A stretch of 12,552 bases of DNA, from positions 1-12,552 of the forward strand of contig SVLA01000048.1 in the NCBI GenBank assembly GCA_015068175.1, read 5' to 3'. Positions 7,127 through 12,552 of the stretch are shown in pieces. Position 1 is the stretch's first letter, and each line of letters begins with the position of its first letter. The position numbers were made by a program, and so were the translations under genes. The notes below the pieces were generated by a model. The model had not been told where the DNA came from and did not search any database. It saw nothing but the letters and a program-made list of their open reading frames with translations. The DNA is from Oscillospiraceae bacterium (GTDB taxonomy: Bacteria > Bacillota_A > Clostridia > Oscillospirales > Oscillospiraceae).

Positions 7127-8044
7127 TTATTTGAAGGGAAGGGTGTGGAAAATCTGAGTGGTGATGGAACGGAATTCCCCAATATCCGTGGTTTTTCGGA
7201 GCCTTTTCCAAAGTTTCTCGCTGTTTTCGAAATGTTCGATGAGGAAATGCCAGTTCTCTTTCAGCCGGAACATGGCGTTGCGGCTGCCGCCGAAGGCGGC
7301 GGTGTATTCATCCAAAAGGGCGTTATGGAAGGCTTCCAGGGTCTTGATGTCGGTTTTTGTCAGCATGCCGGGGTCACCGATAAGTCCCCGGCCGATCATC
7401 ACCGATCGGATCTGGGGGAATTCCCGGCGGAAGGCGTCGATCTTTGCCGCGGAACGGAGGTCGCCGTTGTAGCAAAGGGGCAGGGAACTGTGTTCGGTGG
7501 CGTAGCGGAAGGAGTCCATATGGACGCCGCCGTCGTAAAATTGCTTCCGGACCCGGGGGTGGATGATCAGCTCCGCCACGGGGAAGGGCTCCAGGGCCGA
7601 CAAAATGGCCGGAAATTCGGCAGGATCTTCCATGCCCAAACGGGTCTTTATGGACACTTTTATGGGCGTTTTTGCGTAAATTCGGTCCAAAAACGGTACC
7701 AAAAGTTGCACATCCCGAAGCATGCCGCTGCCCTTGCCCTTGGACACCACCGTGCCGCTGGGGCAACCCAGATTCAGGTTGACCTCCGTATATCCCCGGT
7801 CAGCGCAGACCTGGGCGGCCCACAAAAAGTCCTCGGGATCCTTGGTCAGGATCTGGGGAATGGCGGCAAAGGGCTGGCTGTCCGCCGGGGGCAGTTCCCG
7901 CTCTTCCTTGTGGGTCAGGGTCCGGTGCATGGTGGGGGAGAGGAAGGGCATATAGTAGCGGTCCACACCACCGAAATATTGATGATGGAGCCGGCGGTAG
8001 ATGCTGTCGGTGAGGCCCTCCATGGGGGCGAAATAGTAGTTCAT
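7127..8044 (-). CDS. dus: tRNA-dihydrouridine synthase family protein
   Basis: This is an FMN- and NAD(P)H-dependent reductase that converts specific uridines in tRNA to dihydrouridine (Dus family, COG0042). At 305 residues it is slightly shorter than typical bacterial DusB proteins. The TIM-barrel motifs are all visible: APMEGLTD at 6-13, LNLGCPS with the catalytic Cys94, the KGKGSGML loop at 102-109, SIKTR with Lys133, HPR with His162, YNGD at 192-195, and IGRG at 217-220 for phosphate binding. A helical C-terminal part at about 235-305 fits the tRNA-binding domain. The start is ATG 8044-8042 with AAGGAG 6 bases upstream. The tRNA position it modifies cannot be told from sequence. It is transcribed separately from rnj, probably from the promoter at 8267-8295, with a long structured leader. 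It converges with the foldase gene. Confidence 0.93.
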   Translation of the reverse strand: MNYYFAPMEGLTDSIYRRLHHQYFGGVDRYYMPFLSPTMHRTLTHKEERELPPADSQPFAAIPQILTKDPEDFLWAAQVCADRGYTEVNLNLGCPSGTVVSKGKGSGMLRDVQLLVPFLDRIYAKTPIKVSIKTRLGMEDPAEFPAILSALEPFPVAELIIHPRVRKQFYDGGVHMDSFRYATEHSSLPLCYNGDLRSAAKIDAFRREFPQIRSVMIGRGLIGDPGMLTKTDIKTLEAFHNALLDEYTAAFGGSRNAMFRLKENWHFLIEHFENSEKLWKRLRKTTDIGEFRSITTQIFHTLPFK

Positions 8045-8079
8045 GAAAATCTCCTTTGGCGGGGGTAAATGGTTGTAAC

Positions 8080-8236
8080 AGCGCCGAAGGTGCTAAGGCT
8101 TCTCCTTGAGGAAAAGCTGTCACCGAAGGTGACTGATGTGGTGTAGGCTGCGTAGCAGCCCGTCAATAACGCCGCCTATGGCGGCTACACCACACCCGGC
8201 CCTATGGGCCACCCTCTCCTCAAGGAGAGGGCTTTG
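8080..8236. repeat. Structured palindromic repeat element (MITE-like) in the dus leader
   Basis: This is the bulk of the 267-bp rnj-dus gap. The outer arms TCTCCTTGAGGA (8101-8112) and TCCTCAAGGAGA (8217-8228) are perfect inverted repeats. Inside, TGTGGTGTAG (8137-8146) pairs perfectly with CTACACCACA (8185-8194). Five short hairpins with three-base loops are strung along it: 8080-8094 (GAA loop), 8119-8133 (GAA), 8146-8160 (GTA), 8171-8185 (TAT) and 8198-8210 (TAT). No open reading frame is supported. The form resembles small palindromic repeats scattered between genes in gut Clostridia. That comparison is from memory, and copy number cannot be judged from one window. Confidence 0.8.
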
Positions 8237-8266
8237 GAAGCAAAAACAACAATTCCTCTTTCCTAA

Positions 8267-8295
8267 TTTATAACACAAAAGCCGCCCCTTTGCAA
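8267..8295 (-). promoter_or_regulatory. Candidate dus promoter overlapping the rnj terminator
   Basis: On the minus strand, TTGCAA (8295-8290), a 17-base spacer and TATAAA (8272-8267) with TGT just before it. The -35 box forms the loop region of the rnj terminator hairpin, and the -10 is in its T-rich tail. Transcription would begin near 8260, leaving a leader of about 215 bases that contains the structured repeat. No comparable promoter is evident closer to dus. Confidence 0.6.
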
Positions 8296-8305
8296 GGGCG
8301 GCTTT
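8278..8305 (-). terminator. Intrinsic terminator of rnj
   Basis: On the minus strand, a 10-bp stem AAAGCCGCCC / GGGCGGCTTT with an 8-base loop is followed by TTTTGTGTTATAAATT. It begins 6 bases after the rnj stop codon. The stem's own A/T ends add to the U-rich tail. Confidence 0.85.
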
Positions 8306-8311
8306 GCAGAC

Positions 8312-9967
8312 TCAGACTTCCGTGATCACGGGCAGGATCATGGGATTGCGCTTGGTGGTTTTGTAAAGATAGCCGGACAGATCGTTTTTGATGGCGGTCT
8401 TGATGGTGGCCCAATCCCGGTTCCGGCGGCGCTGGCAGCGCTCGATGGCTTCCAGGGCCACTTCCCGCAGTTCGTCCATCAGGTCCTCGGACTCCTTCAC
8501 ATAGATGAAACCCCGGGTGATGATGTCCGGGCCGGTGATGACGCTGCCATCCTCGGCGGAGAGATTGACGCAGACCACGATCATGCCGTCCTCGGCCAGG
8601 TGCTTCCGGTCCCGCAGGACCACGGCGCCCACGTCACCCACGCCGGTGCCATCCACGAAGACTTTGCCGGCGGGTACGGTGCCGCCCACCTTGCAGGTCC
8701 GGGCGGACAGTTCAAAAACGGTGCCGATGTCACCGATGTGGATATTCCGGGGGTTCATGCCCATGGACTGGGCCAGCTTGGAATGAATCTGCAGCATCCG
8801 CTGTTCGCCGTGGACGGGAATGAAGAATCTGGGTTTCACCAGACCGTGGATGATCTTCAGCTCTTCCTGGCAGGCGTGGCCGGAAACGTGGAGACCCTCG
8901 CTCTTTTCGTAGACCACATCGGCGCCCTTGCGGTACAGCTCGTTGATGATCTTACTGACGGCCTTTTCGTTGCCGGGGATGGCGGAGGCGGAGATGATGA
9001 TCCGGTCGCCGGAGGTGATGTCCACCTGCTTGTGGGTGTTGAAGGCCATGCGGTACAGGGCGGACATATTCTCGCCCTGGCTGCCGGTGGAGACGATGAC
9101 CACCTTGTTCTTGGGCAGGCTCTTGATGGCGGCCAGGTCCACGATGGTGCCGGCCTTGACCTTCAGGTAACCCAATTCCTGGGCCACTTTCAGCATATTT
9201 TCCATGCTGCGGCCGGTGACGGCCACTTTCCGGCCGTGGCGCTGGGCCGTGGCCAGGATGGCCTGGAGCCGGTGCATATTGGACGCGAAGGTGGTGACGA
9301 TGATCCGCTGGTCACAGTTGCGGAACTGACGGTCCAGACTGTCGGCCACAGTGTTTTCGCTGGGGGTATAGCCGGCCCGCTCCACGTTTGTGGAATCGGC
9401 CAGCAGAGCCAGAACGCCTTCGTTGCCCAATTGGCCGAACCGGGCCAGGTCGATCATGCCGTCGGCGGCGGTGGGGTCGATCTTGAAGTCGCCGGTGAAG
9501 ATCACCTTGCCCACGGGGCAGGTGACGCAGAAGGCCACCGCGTCGGCGATGGAGTGGTTGACGTGGATGAATTCCACGGTGAAGCAGCCGGCTTTGACCA
9601 CTTCGCCGGGTTTGTGGGTGATGAGCTTGACCTTATCCGCCAGATGATGCTCTTCCAGCTTCAGCTTGATGAGACCGCAGGTCATGGCGGTGCCGTGGAT
9701 GGCGCAGTTGATCTGCTGGAAGCAGTAGGGGATGGATCCGATGTGATCCTCGTGGCCGTGGGTGATGAACATGCCCCGCAGTTTCTTCTGGTTGGCGGCC
9801 AGATAGGAAAAATCGGGGATCACCAGGTCCACACCGTACATATCCTCGTCGGGGAAGCTGACGCCGCAGTCGATGACGATCATATCCTTGCCGTATTCCA
9901 GCACGGTACAGTTTTTGCCGATCTCGTCCAGGCCTCCCAGGGGGATGATTTTCAGTTTTTCTGCCAA
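8312..9967 (-). CDS. rnj: Ribonuclease J (metallo-beta-lactamase / beta-CASP RNase)
   Basis: RNase J is the 5'-to-3' exo- and endoribonuclease central to mRNA decay and rRNA maturation in most Firmicutes. The product is 551 residues, normal for the family. The zinc-binding HGHEDH motif is at 70-75, with His138 (HSIAD), Asp160 (TGDFKID) and Asp191 (LADSTN). The beta-CASP motif HVSGHA is at 360-365 and PVHGE with His386 follows. Residues from about 440 form the C-terminal domain. The reading frame stays open upstream to an ATG at 10156, but that stretch shows no RNase J homology and overlaps the promoter. The real start is most likely TTG at 9967-9965 (MAEKLKIIPLGGLDEIG), with AAAGGAG 7 bases upstream. 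TTG may lower translation. Only one RNase J gene is in this window, so J1 and J2 cannot be distinguished. It is monocistronic, with its own promoter and terminator. Confidence 0.96.
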   Translation of the reverse strand: MAEKLKIIPLGGLDEIGKNCTVLEYGKDMIVIDCGVSFPDEDMYGVDLVIPDFSYLAANQKKLRGMFITHGHEDHIGSIPYCFQQINCAIHGTAMTCGLIKLKLEEHHLADKVKLITHKPGEVVKAGCFTVEFIHVNHSIADAVAFCVTCPVGKVIFTGDFKIDPTAADGMIDLARFGQLGNEGVLALLADSTNVERAGYTPSENTVADSLDRQFRNCDQRIIVTTFASNMHRLQAILATAQRHGRKVAVTGRSMENMLKVAQELGYLKVKAGTIVDLAAIKSLPKNKVVIVSTGSQGENMSALYRMAFNTHKQVDITSGDRIIISASAIPGNEKAVSKIINELYRKGADVVYEKSEGLHVSGHACQEELKIIHGLVKPRFFIPVHGEQRMLQIHSKLAQSMGMNPRNIHIGDIGTVFELSARTCKVGGTVPAGKVFVDGTGVGDVGAVVLRDRKHLAEDGMIVVCVNLSAEDGSVITGPDIITRGFIYVKESEDLMDELREVALEAIERCQRRRNRDWATIKTAIKNDLSGYLYKTTKRNPMILPVITEV

Positions 9968-9974
9968 AAAAATA

Positions 9975-9981
9975 CTCCTTT
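9975..9981 (-). promoter_or_regulatory. Ribosome binding site deciding the TTG start of rnj
   Basis: AAAGGAG on the minus strand is 7 bases before TTG at 9967. No ATG or GTG lies at a useful distance in frame. The RNase J family N-terminus begins exactly at this TTG codon. Confidence 0.8.
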
Positions 9982-10124
9982 CAAAAATGGGGCGGCGCAA
10001 TGGCCGCAACAAACAAGCAACCGTCGTCCGAAATCCAGCCCTGAATCGCTTTTTTGTCGGAAAACGCCTGCCAAATATGTGGTTTTTGATGCCCGGGTCT
10101 GCCCGCCCGGCGCCAATCGCATAT

Positions 10125-10130
10125 AGTATA
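10125..10130 (-). promoter_or_regulatory. Likely -10 box of the rnj promoter (extended -10)
   Basis: TATACT on the minus strand has TGT directly before it (extended -10). The -35 region 17-19 bases upstream is a poor match, so this is called from the -10 alone. Transcription from about 10118 would give rnj a leader of roughly 150 bases (9968-10118). The leader holds no supported small reading frame that I can see. Confidence 0.5.
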
Positions 10131-10179
10131 ACACATTTTATCGGAAAAGTATACATTTATTTTTCGACGGGGAAGGTTT

Positions 10180-10412
10180 CGGGCGACCGCAAGGGCCGCC
10201 CCTGCGCGGTGAGGGAAGGGTGACTCCCCCCGACCTCGCTTACGCTCGGCCACCGCCTGCGGGCGGCCCGGTCGGCGGCTCTGACAGCCCACCGGGCTGT
10301 CATTCACTACCGCCGACTGCGCTTCGCTTACCCTCATAAATGCGGGGGGCGAGATTGCGGCAGTGCCGGGCGGGCGACCGCAAGGGTCGCCCCTACGCGG
10401 CGAGGGAAGGGT
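10180..10412. repeat. Composite repeat region: two 42-bp direct repeats flanking GC-rich hairpins
   Basis: The 584-bp gap between rnj and gdpP (9968-10551) has no supported gene. Besides the rnj leader and the two promoters, it holds this repeat block. Copies at 10180-10221 and 10371-10412 match at 39 of 42 positions. Each begins CGGGCGACCGCAAGGG and contains a hairpin (GGGCGACC / GGTCGCCC, perfect in the second copy). Between them are a hairpin at 10253-10266, a 9-bp stem with a three-base loop at 10282-10302 (TGACAGCCC / GGGCTGTCA), and an outer 8-bp pair GTCGGCGG (10271-10278) / CCGCCGAC (10310-10317) that encloses it. I recall similar GGGCGACC-GCAA-GGGTCGCCC blocks in gut Clostridia genomes, but cannot check here. 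Confidence 0.8.
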
Positions 10413-10466
10413 TTGGGGGCGTGAGGAGTGGAAAGCGGAAATTATGGGAATTTCTTATAAAAGCAG

Positions 10467-10495
10467 TTGCACCTTTGGGGAGAATTTGTTATAAT
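10467..10495 (+). promoter_or_regulatory. Strong sigma-A promoter of gdpP
   Basis: TTGCAC (10467-10472), a 17-base spacer and a perfect TATAAT (10490-10495) with TGT just before it (extended -10). The transcription start is expected near 10502, which gives a leader of about 50 bases. Confidence 0.85.
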
Positions 10496-10502
10496 ACCCT
10501 TT

Positions 10503-10518
10503 ATAGTAAGGATACTAT
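10503..10518. promoter_or_regulatory. Small dyad at the gdpP transcription start
   Basis: ATAGTA and TACTAT are perfect 6-bp inverted repeats separated by AGGA, placed at about +1 to +17 of the gdpP promoter. It could be an operator or a 5'-end stem-loop that protects the mRNA, or chance. No specific regulator is recognised. Confidence 0.3.
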
Positions 10519-10537
10519 GGGCTCATGGCACCATTTG

Positions 10538-10544
10538 AAGGAGG
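10538..10544 (+). promoter_or_regulatory. Ribosome binding site deciding the gdpP start
   Basis: AAGGAGG lies 7 bases before ATG 10552. The in-frame ATG at 10525 lies upstream of this motif and has no ribosome binding site of its own, so it is not the start. Confidence 0.85.
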
Positions 10545-10551
10545 GAAGGAC

Positions 10552-12528
10552 ATGAACAAGAAGCTGGGACGGTTATTTTGGCCCGGTTTGTGGGTCTATA
10601 TGACGGTCATGGCGCTCTTTGCCCTGGCGGCGGCCCTGACGGAGAACTATATTCTGGCGGCGGCGGAAGCGGCCATCACGGTGATCGTGGCTGTGTTTTA
10701 TGTACTGAACCGGGAACGGCGGCGGAAGGCGGTCCAGAATTATGCCAATGCGGTGTTTGATGTGCCCCAGGTGGCCGGCAGCGCCCAGATGCCTTTTCCC
10801 ATGTGTCTGGTGCGGATGGGCGACTGCAGTATTATCTGGACCAATGACCGCTTCTGCCGGATCACCGGTTTTGAGGAAGCCTATCTGGAACAGAAGCTGG
10901 CGACGGTCCTGCCGGGTTTCCAGACCGATTGGCTCTTTAACGGCAAGACCGAATGCCCCCGGGATATGACCATCGGCGGCCGGCGTTACCGCATCAGCGG
11001 TACGTTGATCCGGCTGGAGGACGCGGACGAATCCGTGATGGCCATGCTGTATTTCAACGACATGACGGAGCTGTTCCAGATCCGGGATGAGTATGTCCGG
11101 TCCCGGCCGGTGGTGGCCATCATTTTGGTGGACAACTATGAGGAACTGACCAAGAACCTGACGGAAAGCGCCATTTCGGCCCTGAATGCCAAACTCAACG
11201 ATGCCATCTACAAGTGGACGGAGGATTATCACGGCCTGCTCAGAAAGCTGGAACGGAACCGGTTCCTCTTCGTTTTTGAAAAGCGGGATCTGACCCGGGC
11301 CACGGAGGATAAATTCTCACTGCTGGATGACATCCACGAGATCCAGAATCCCACCGGCCTGCCGGCGTCCATTTCCATTGGCATCGGCGTGGACGGCAGT
11401 AATTTTGAGGAAAGCTACAATTTTGCGGCGCTGTCCATTGAAATGGCCCTGAGCCGCGGCGGCGACCAGGCGGTGGTGAAGGATCGGTACAATTTCGATT
11501 TCTACGGCGGCCGCGCCAAGGAAGCGGACCGCACCAGCAAGGTCCGCAGCCGGATCGTGGCCAACTCCATGATGGAACTCATCGGCCAGAGCAGCCAGGT
11601 GTTCATCATGGGCCATGGGAATGCGGATATGGACTCTGTGGGCGCCGCCATGGGCATCGCCTGCATGTGCCGGAAAAAGGGCAAAAAGACCCACATCGTG
11701 CTGGATCTGGAGCATAATTCCGCCGGACCCCTGATCGAGGAGATCCAGAAGGTGCCGGAATATGCGGGAATCTTCATTTCCGGGCAGGATGCCATGTATC
11801 ATGCGGATAACCACAGCGTACTGATCGTGGTGGATACCAACAATCCCGATCAGGTGGAGTGCAAGCCCCTGCTGGAGGCGGTGTCCAAGGTTTGCGTGGT
11901 GGACCATCACCGCAGAGCGGCCAATTATATCAGCCCGGTGGTGCTGGATCTGCATGAGCCTTATGCGTCTTCCGCGGCGGAACTGGTGACGGAGCTGCTG
12001 CAGTATGCGGTGGAGAAGCCGGATGTGCTGCCCATCGAGGCGAAGAGCCTCATGGCGGGTCTGTTCCTGGATACCAAGAGCTTCAACGTGCGGACCGGCG
12101 AGCGTACTTTCGAGGCGGCGTCGGTACTGCGGCAGTGGGGCGCGGACACGGTGGAAGTGAAGAAACTGCTGCAGAGCGACTTCCAGGAGACCGTGGCCAA
12201 GCACAAGATCATCCAGGCCTCCCGGCTGTACCGGCAGGAGATCGCCATTGCTGCGCTGAATACTTCCGTGAACCGGGCTCTGGCGGCCAAGGCGGCGGAC
12301 GATCTGCTGAATATTTCCGGCATTACGGCATCTTTCGTGCTGTATCCCGACGGGGATCAGGTGTATATTTCCGCACGGTCCATCGGCGATGCCAACGTGC
12401 AGATCATTTTGGAGGCCCTGGGCGGCGGCGGCAACACCGCCACGGCCGGCGCACAACTGAGAAACTGCACTGTAAAGGAAGCGCTGGATCAGTTGGTGGC
12501 CTCTATCGATAAGTTTTATGAGGAATAA
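10552..12528 (+). CDS. gdpP: Cyclic-di-AMP phosphodiesterase GdpP (PAS / degenerate GGDEF / DHH-DHHA1)
   Basis: GdpP hydrolyses cyclic di-AMP to pApA and so affects potassium and osmotic balance, cell-wall stress and beta-lactam tolerance in Firmicutes. The 658-residue product matches the length of Bacillus GdpP. Two transmembrane helices lie at about 10-29 and 33-52, then a PAS domain at about 76-181, a degenerate GGDEF domain at about 186-316 with SRGGDQ at 301-306 in place of the active signature, and a DHH domain. DHH metal ligands are visible: HGNADMD (His355, Asp359, Asp361), VVDTN (Asp428), DHH (451-453) and FLDTK (Asp507). The DHHA1 glycine motif is GGGGNTATAG at 624-633, with Asn where His is usual. 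The start is ATG 10552 with AAGGAGG 7 bases upstream. The next gene, probably rplI, starts 12 bases after the stop, as in the common gdpP-rplI-dnaB-type-helicase order. Confidence 0.95.
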   Translation: MNKKLGRLFWPGLWVYMTVMALFALAAALTENYILAAAEAAITVIVAVFYVLNRERRRKAVQNYANAVFDVPQVAGSAQMPFPMCLVRMGDCSIIWTNDRFCRITGFEEAYLEQKLATVLPGFQTDWLFNGKTECPRDMTIGGRRYRISGTLIRLEDADESVMAMLYFNDMTELFQIRDEYVRSRPVVAIILVDNYEELTKNLTESAISALNAKLNDAIYKWTEDYHGLLRKLERNRFLFVFEKRDLTRATEDKFSLLDDIHEIQNPTGLPASISIGIGVDGSNFEESYNFAALSIEMALSRGGDQAVVKDRYNFDFYGGRAKEADRTSKVRSRIVANSMMELIGQSSQVFIMGHGNADMDSVGAAMGIACMCRKKGKKTHIVLDLEHNSAGPLIEEIQKVPEYAGIFISGQDAMYHADNHSVLIVVDTNNPDQVECKPLLEAVSKVCVVDHHRRAANYISPVVLDLHEPYASSAAELVTELLQYAVEKPDVLPIEAKSLMAGLFLDTKSFNVRTGERTFEAASVLRQWGADTVEVKKLLQSDFQETVAKHKIIQASRLYRQEIAIAALNTSVNRALAAKAADDLLNISGITASFVLYPDGDQVYISARSIGDANVQIILEALGGGGNTATAGAQLRNCTVKEALDQLVASIDKFYEE

Positions 12529-12540
12529 GGAGTAATCATT

Positions 12541-12552
12541 ATGAAAGTTATT
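12541..12552 (+). CDS. rplI: Probable ribosomal protein L9, first four codons (cut by window edge)
   Basis: ATG 12541 opens MKVI and is preceded by AAGGAG at 12527-12532, which overlaps the gdpP stop codon, with an 8-base spacer. Ribosomal protein L9 usually begins MKVI, and rplI follows gdpP in most Firmicutes, so the call rests on position and four residues. It is co-transcribed and probably coupled to gdpP. Confidence 0.6.

Noticed and set aside
5346..7211. A 621-residue minus-strand open frame opposite the foldase gene
   Set aside because: It runs through the bidirectional terminator and has low-complexity His/Ile/Leu/Val-rich content. It is the mirror of the acidic, tyrosine-rich foldase.
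8101..8228. A tRNA-like or riboswitch fold in the rnj-dus gap
   Set aside because: The chain of hairpins is suggestive, but there is no T-loop, anticodon or CCA pattern and no riboswitch core that I recognise. The outer inverted repeats fit a small repeat element better.
8600..10126. A 508-residue plus-strand open frame opposite rnj
   Set aside because: It is antisense to a clear RNase J and rich in Gly, His and Asp with no family motifs.
9968..10156. N-terminal extension of RNase J to ATG 10156
   Set aside because: The 63 extra residues show no RNase J similarity, overlap the likely promoter, and are followed by a good ribosome binding site and TTG start at the family N-terminus.

Overview
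The window looks like ordinary chromosome from a gut-type Clostridia (Bacillota), most likely an Oscillospiraceae/Ruminococcaceae relative. The evidence is a fairly high GC content, AAGGAG-type ribosome binding sites, sigma-A-like promoters with an extended -10, and two familiar Firmicute neighbourhoods: miaB-mutS-mutL and gdpP-rplI. The genus cannot be fixed from the sequence alone. All genes are intact except the two cut by the window edges. I see no tRNA, rRNA, CRISPR array, insertion sequence or phage gene.

Positions 1-5284 (minus strand) hold a tight operon read miaB -> mutS -> CPBP-family membrane protease -> mutL. It joins a tRNA-modifying radical-SAM enzyme with the two core mismatch-repair proteins. 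A small intramembrane protease gene sits between mutS and mutL, with almost no spacing on either side. The miaB promoter lies back to back with the promoter of the next gene (5256-5352).

Positions 5285-7126 (plus strand) hold one monocistronic gene for a membrane-anchored parvulin-type foldase. It has a cytoplasmic N-terminal zinc ribbon, one transmembrane segment, a tyrosine-rich extracytoplasmic part and an unusual parvulin arrangement. One complete domain with all expected active-site residues appears to sit inside a second, split domain that has lost both active-site histidines. A strong hairpin at 7095-7124 terminates this gene and also the converging dus gene.

Positions 7127-10130 (minus strand) hold rnj (RNase J) followed by dus (tRNA-dihydrouridine synthase). 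They are separate transcription units. The rnj terminator overlaps a good candidate promoter for dus, whose -35 box lies in the terminator loop. The resulting dus leader carries a highly structured palindromic repeat (8080-8236).

Positions 10131-10466 are a gene-free, GC-rich stretch made of repeats: two 42-bp direct repeats flanking several hairpins. From 10467 to the end (plus strand) a near-consensus promoter drives gdpP (c-di-AMP phosphodiesterase), which is closely followed by the start of what is probably rplI (ribosomal protein L9).

The genes are mostly housekeeping: DNA repair, tRNA modification, RNA decay, protein folding outside the membrane and second-messenger turnover. I found no convincing new defence or biosynthetic system. 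The points most worth checking are the nested parvulin architecture, the promoter inside a terminator, and the two structured repeat regions.
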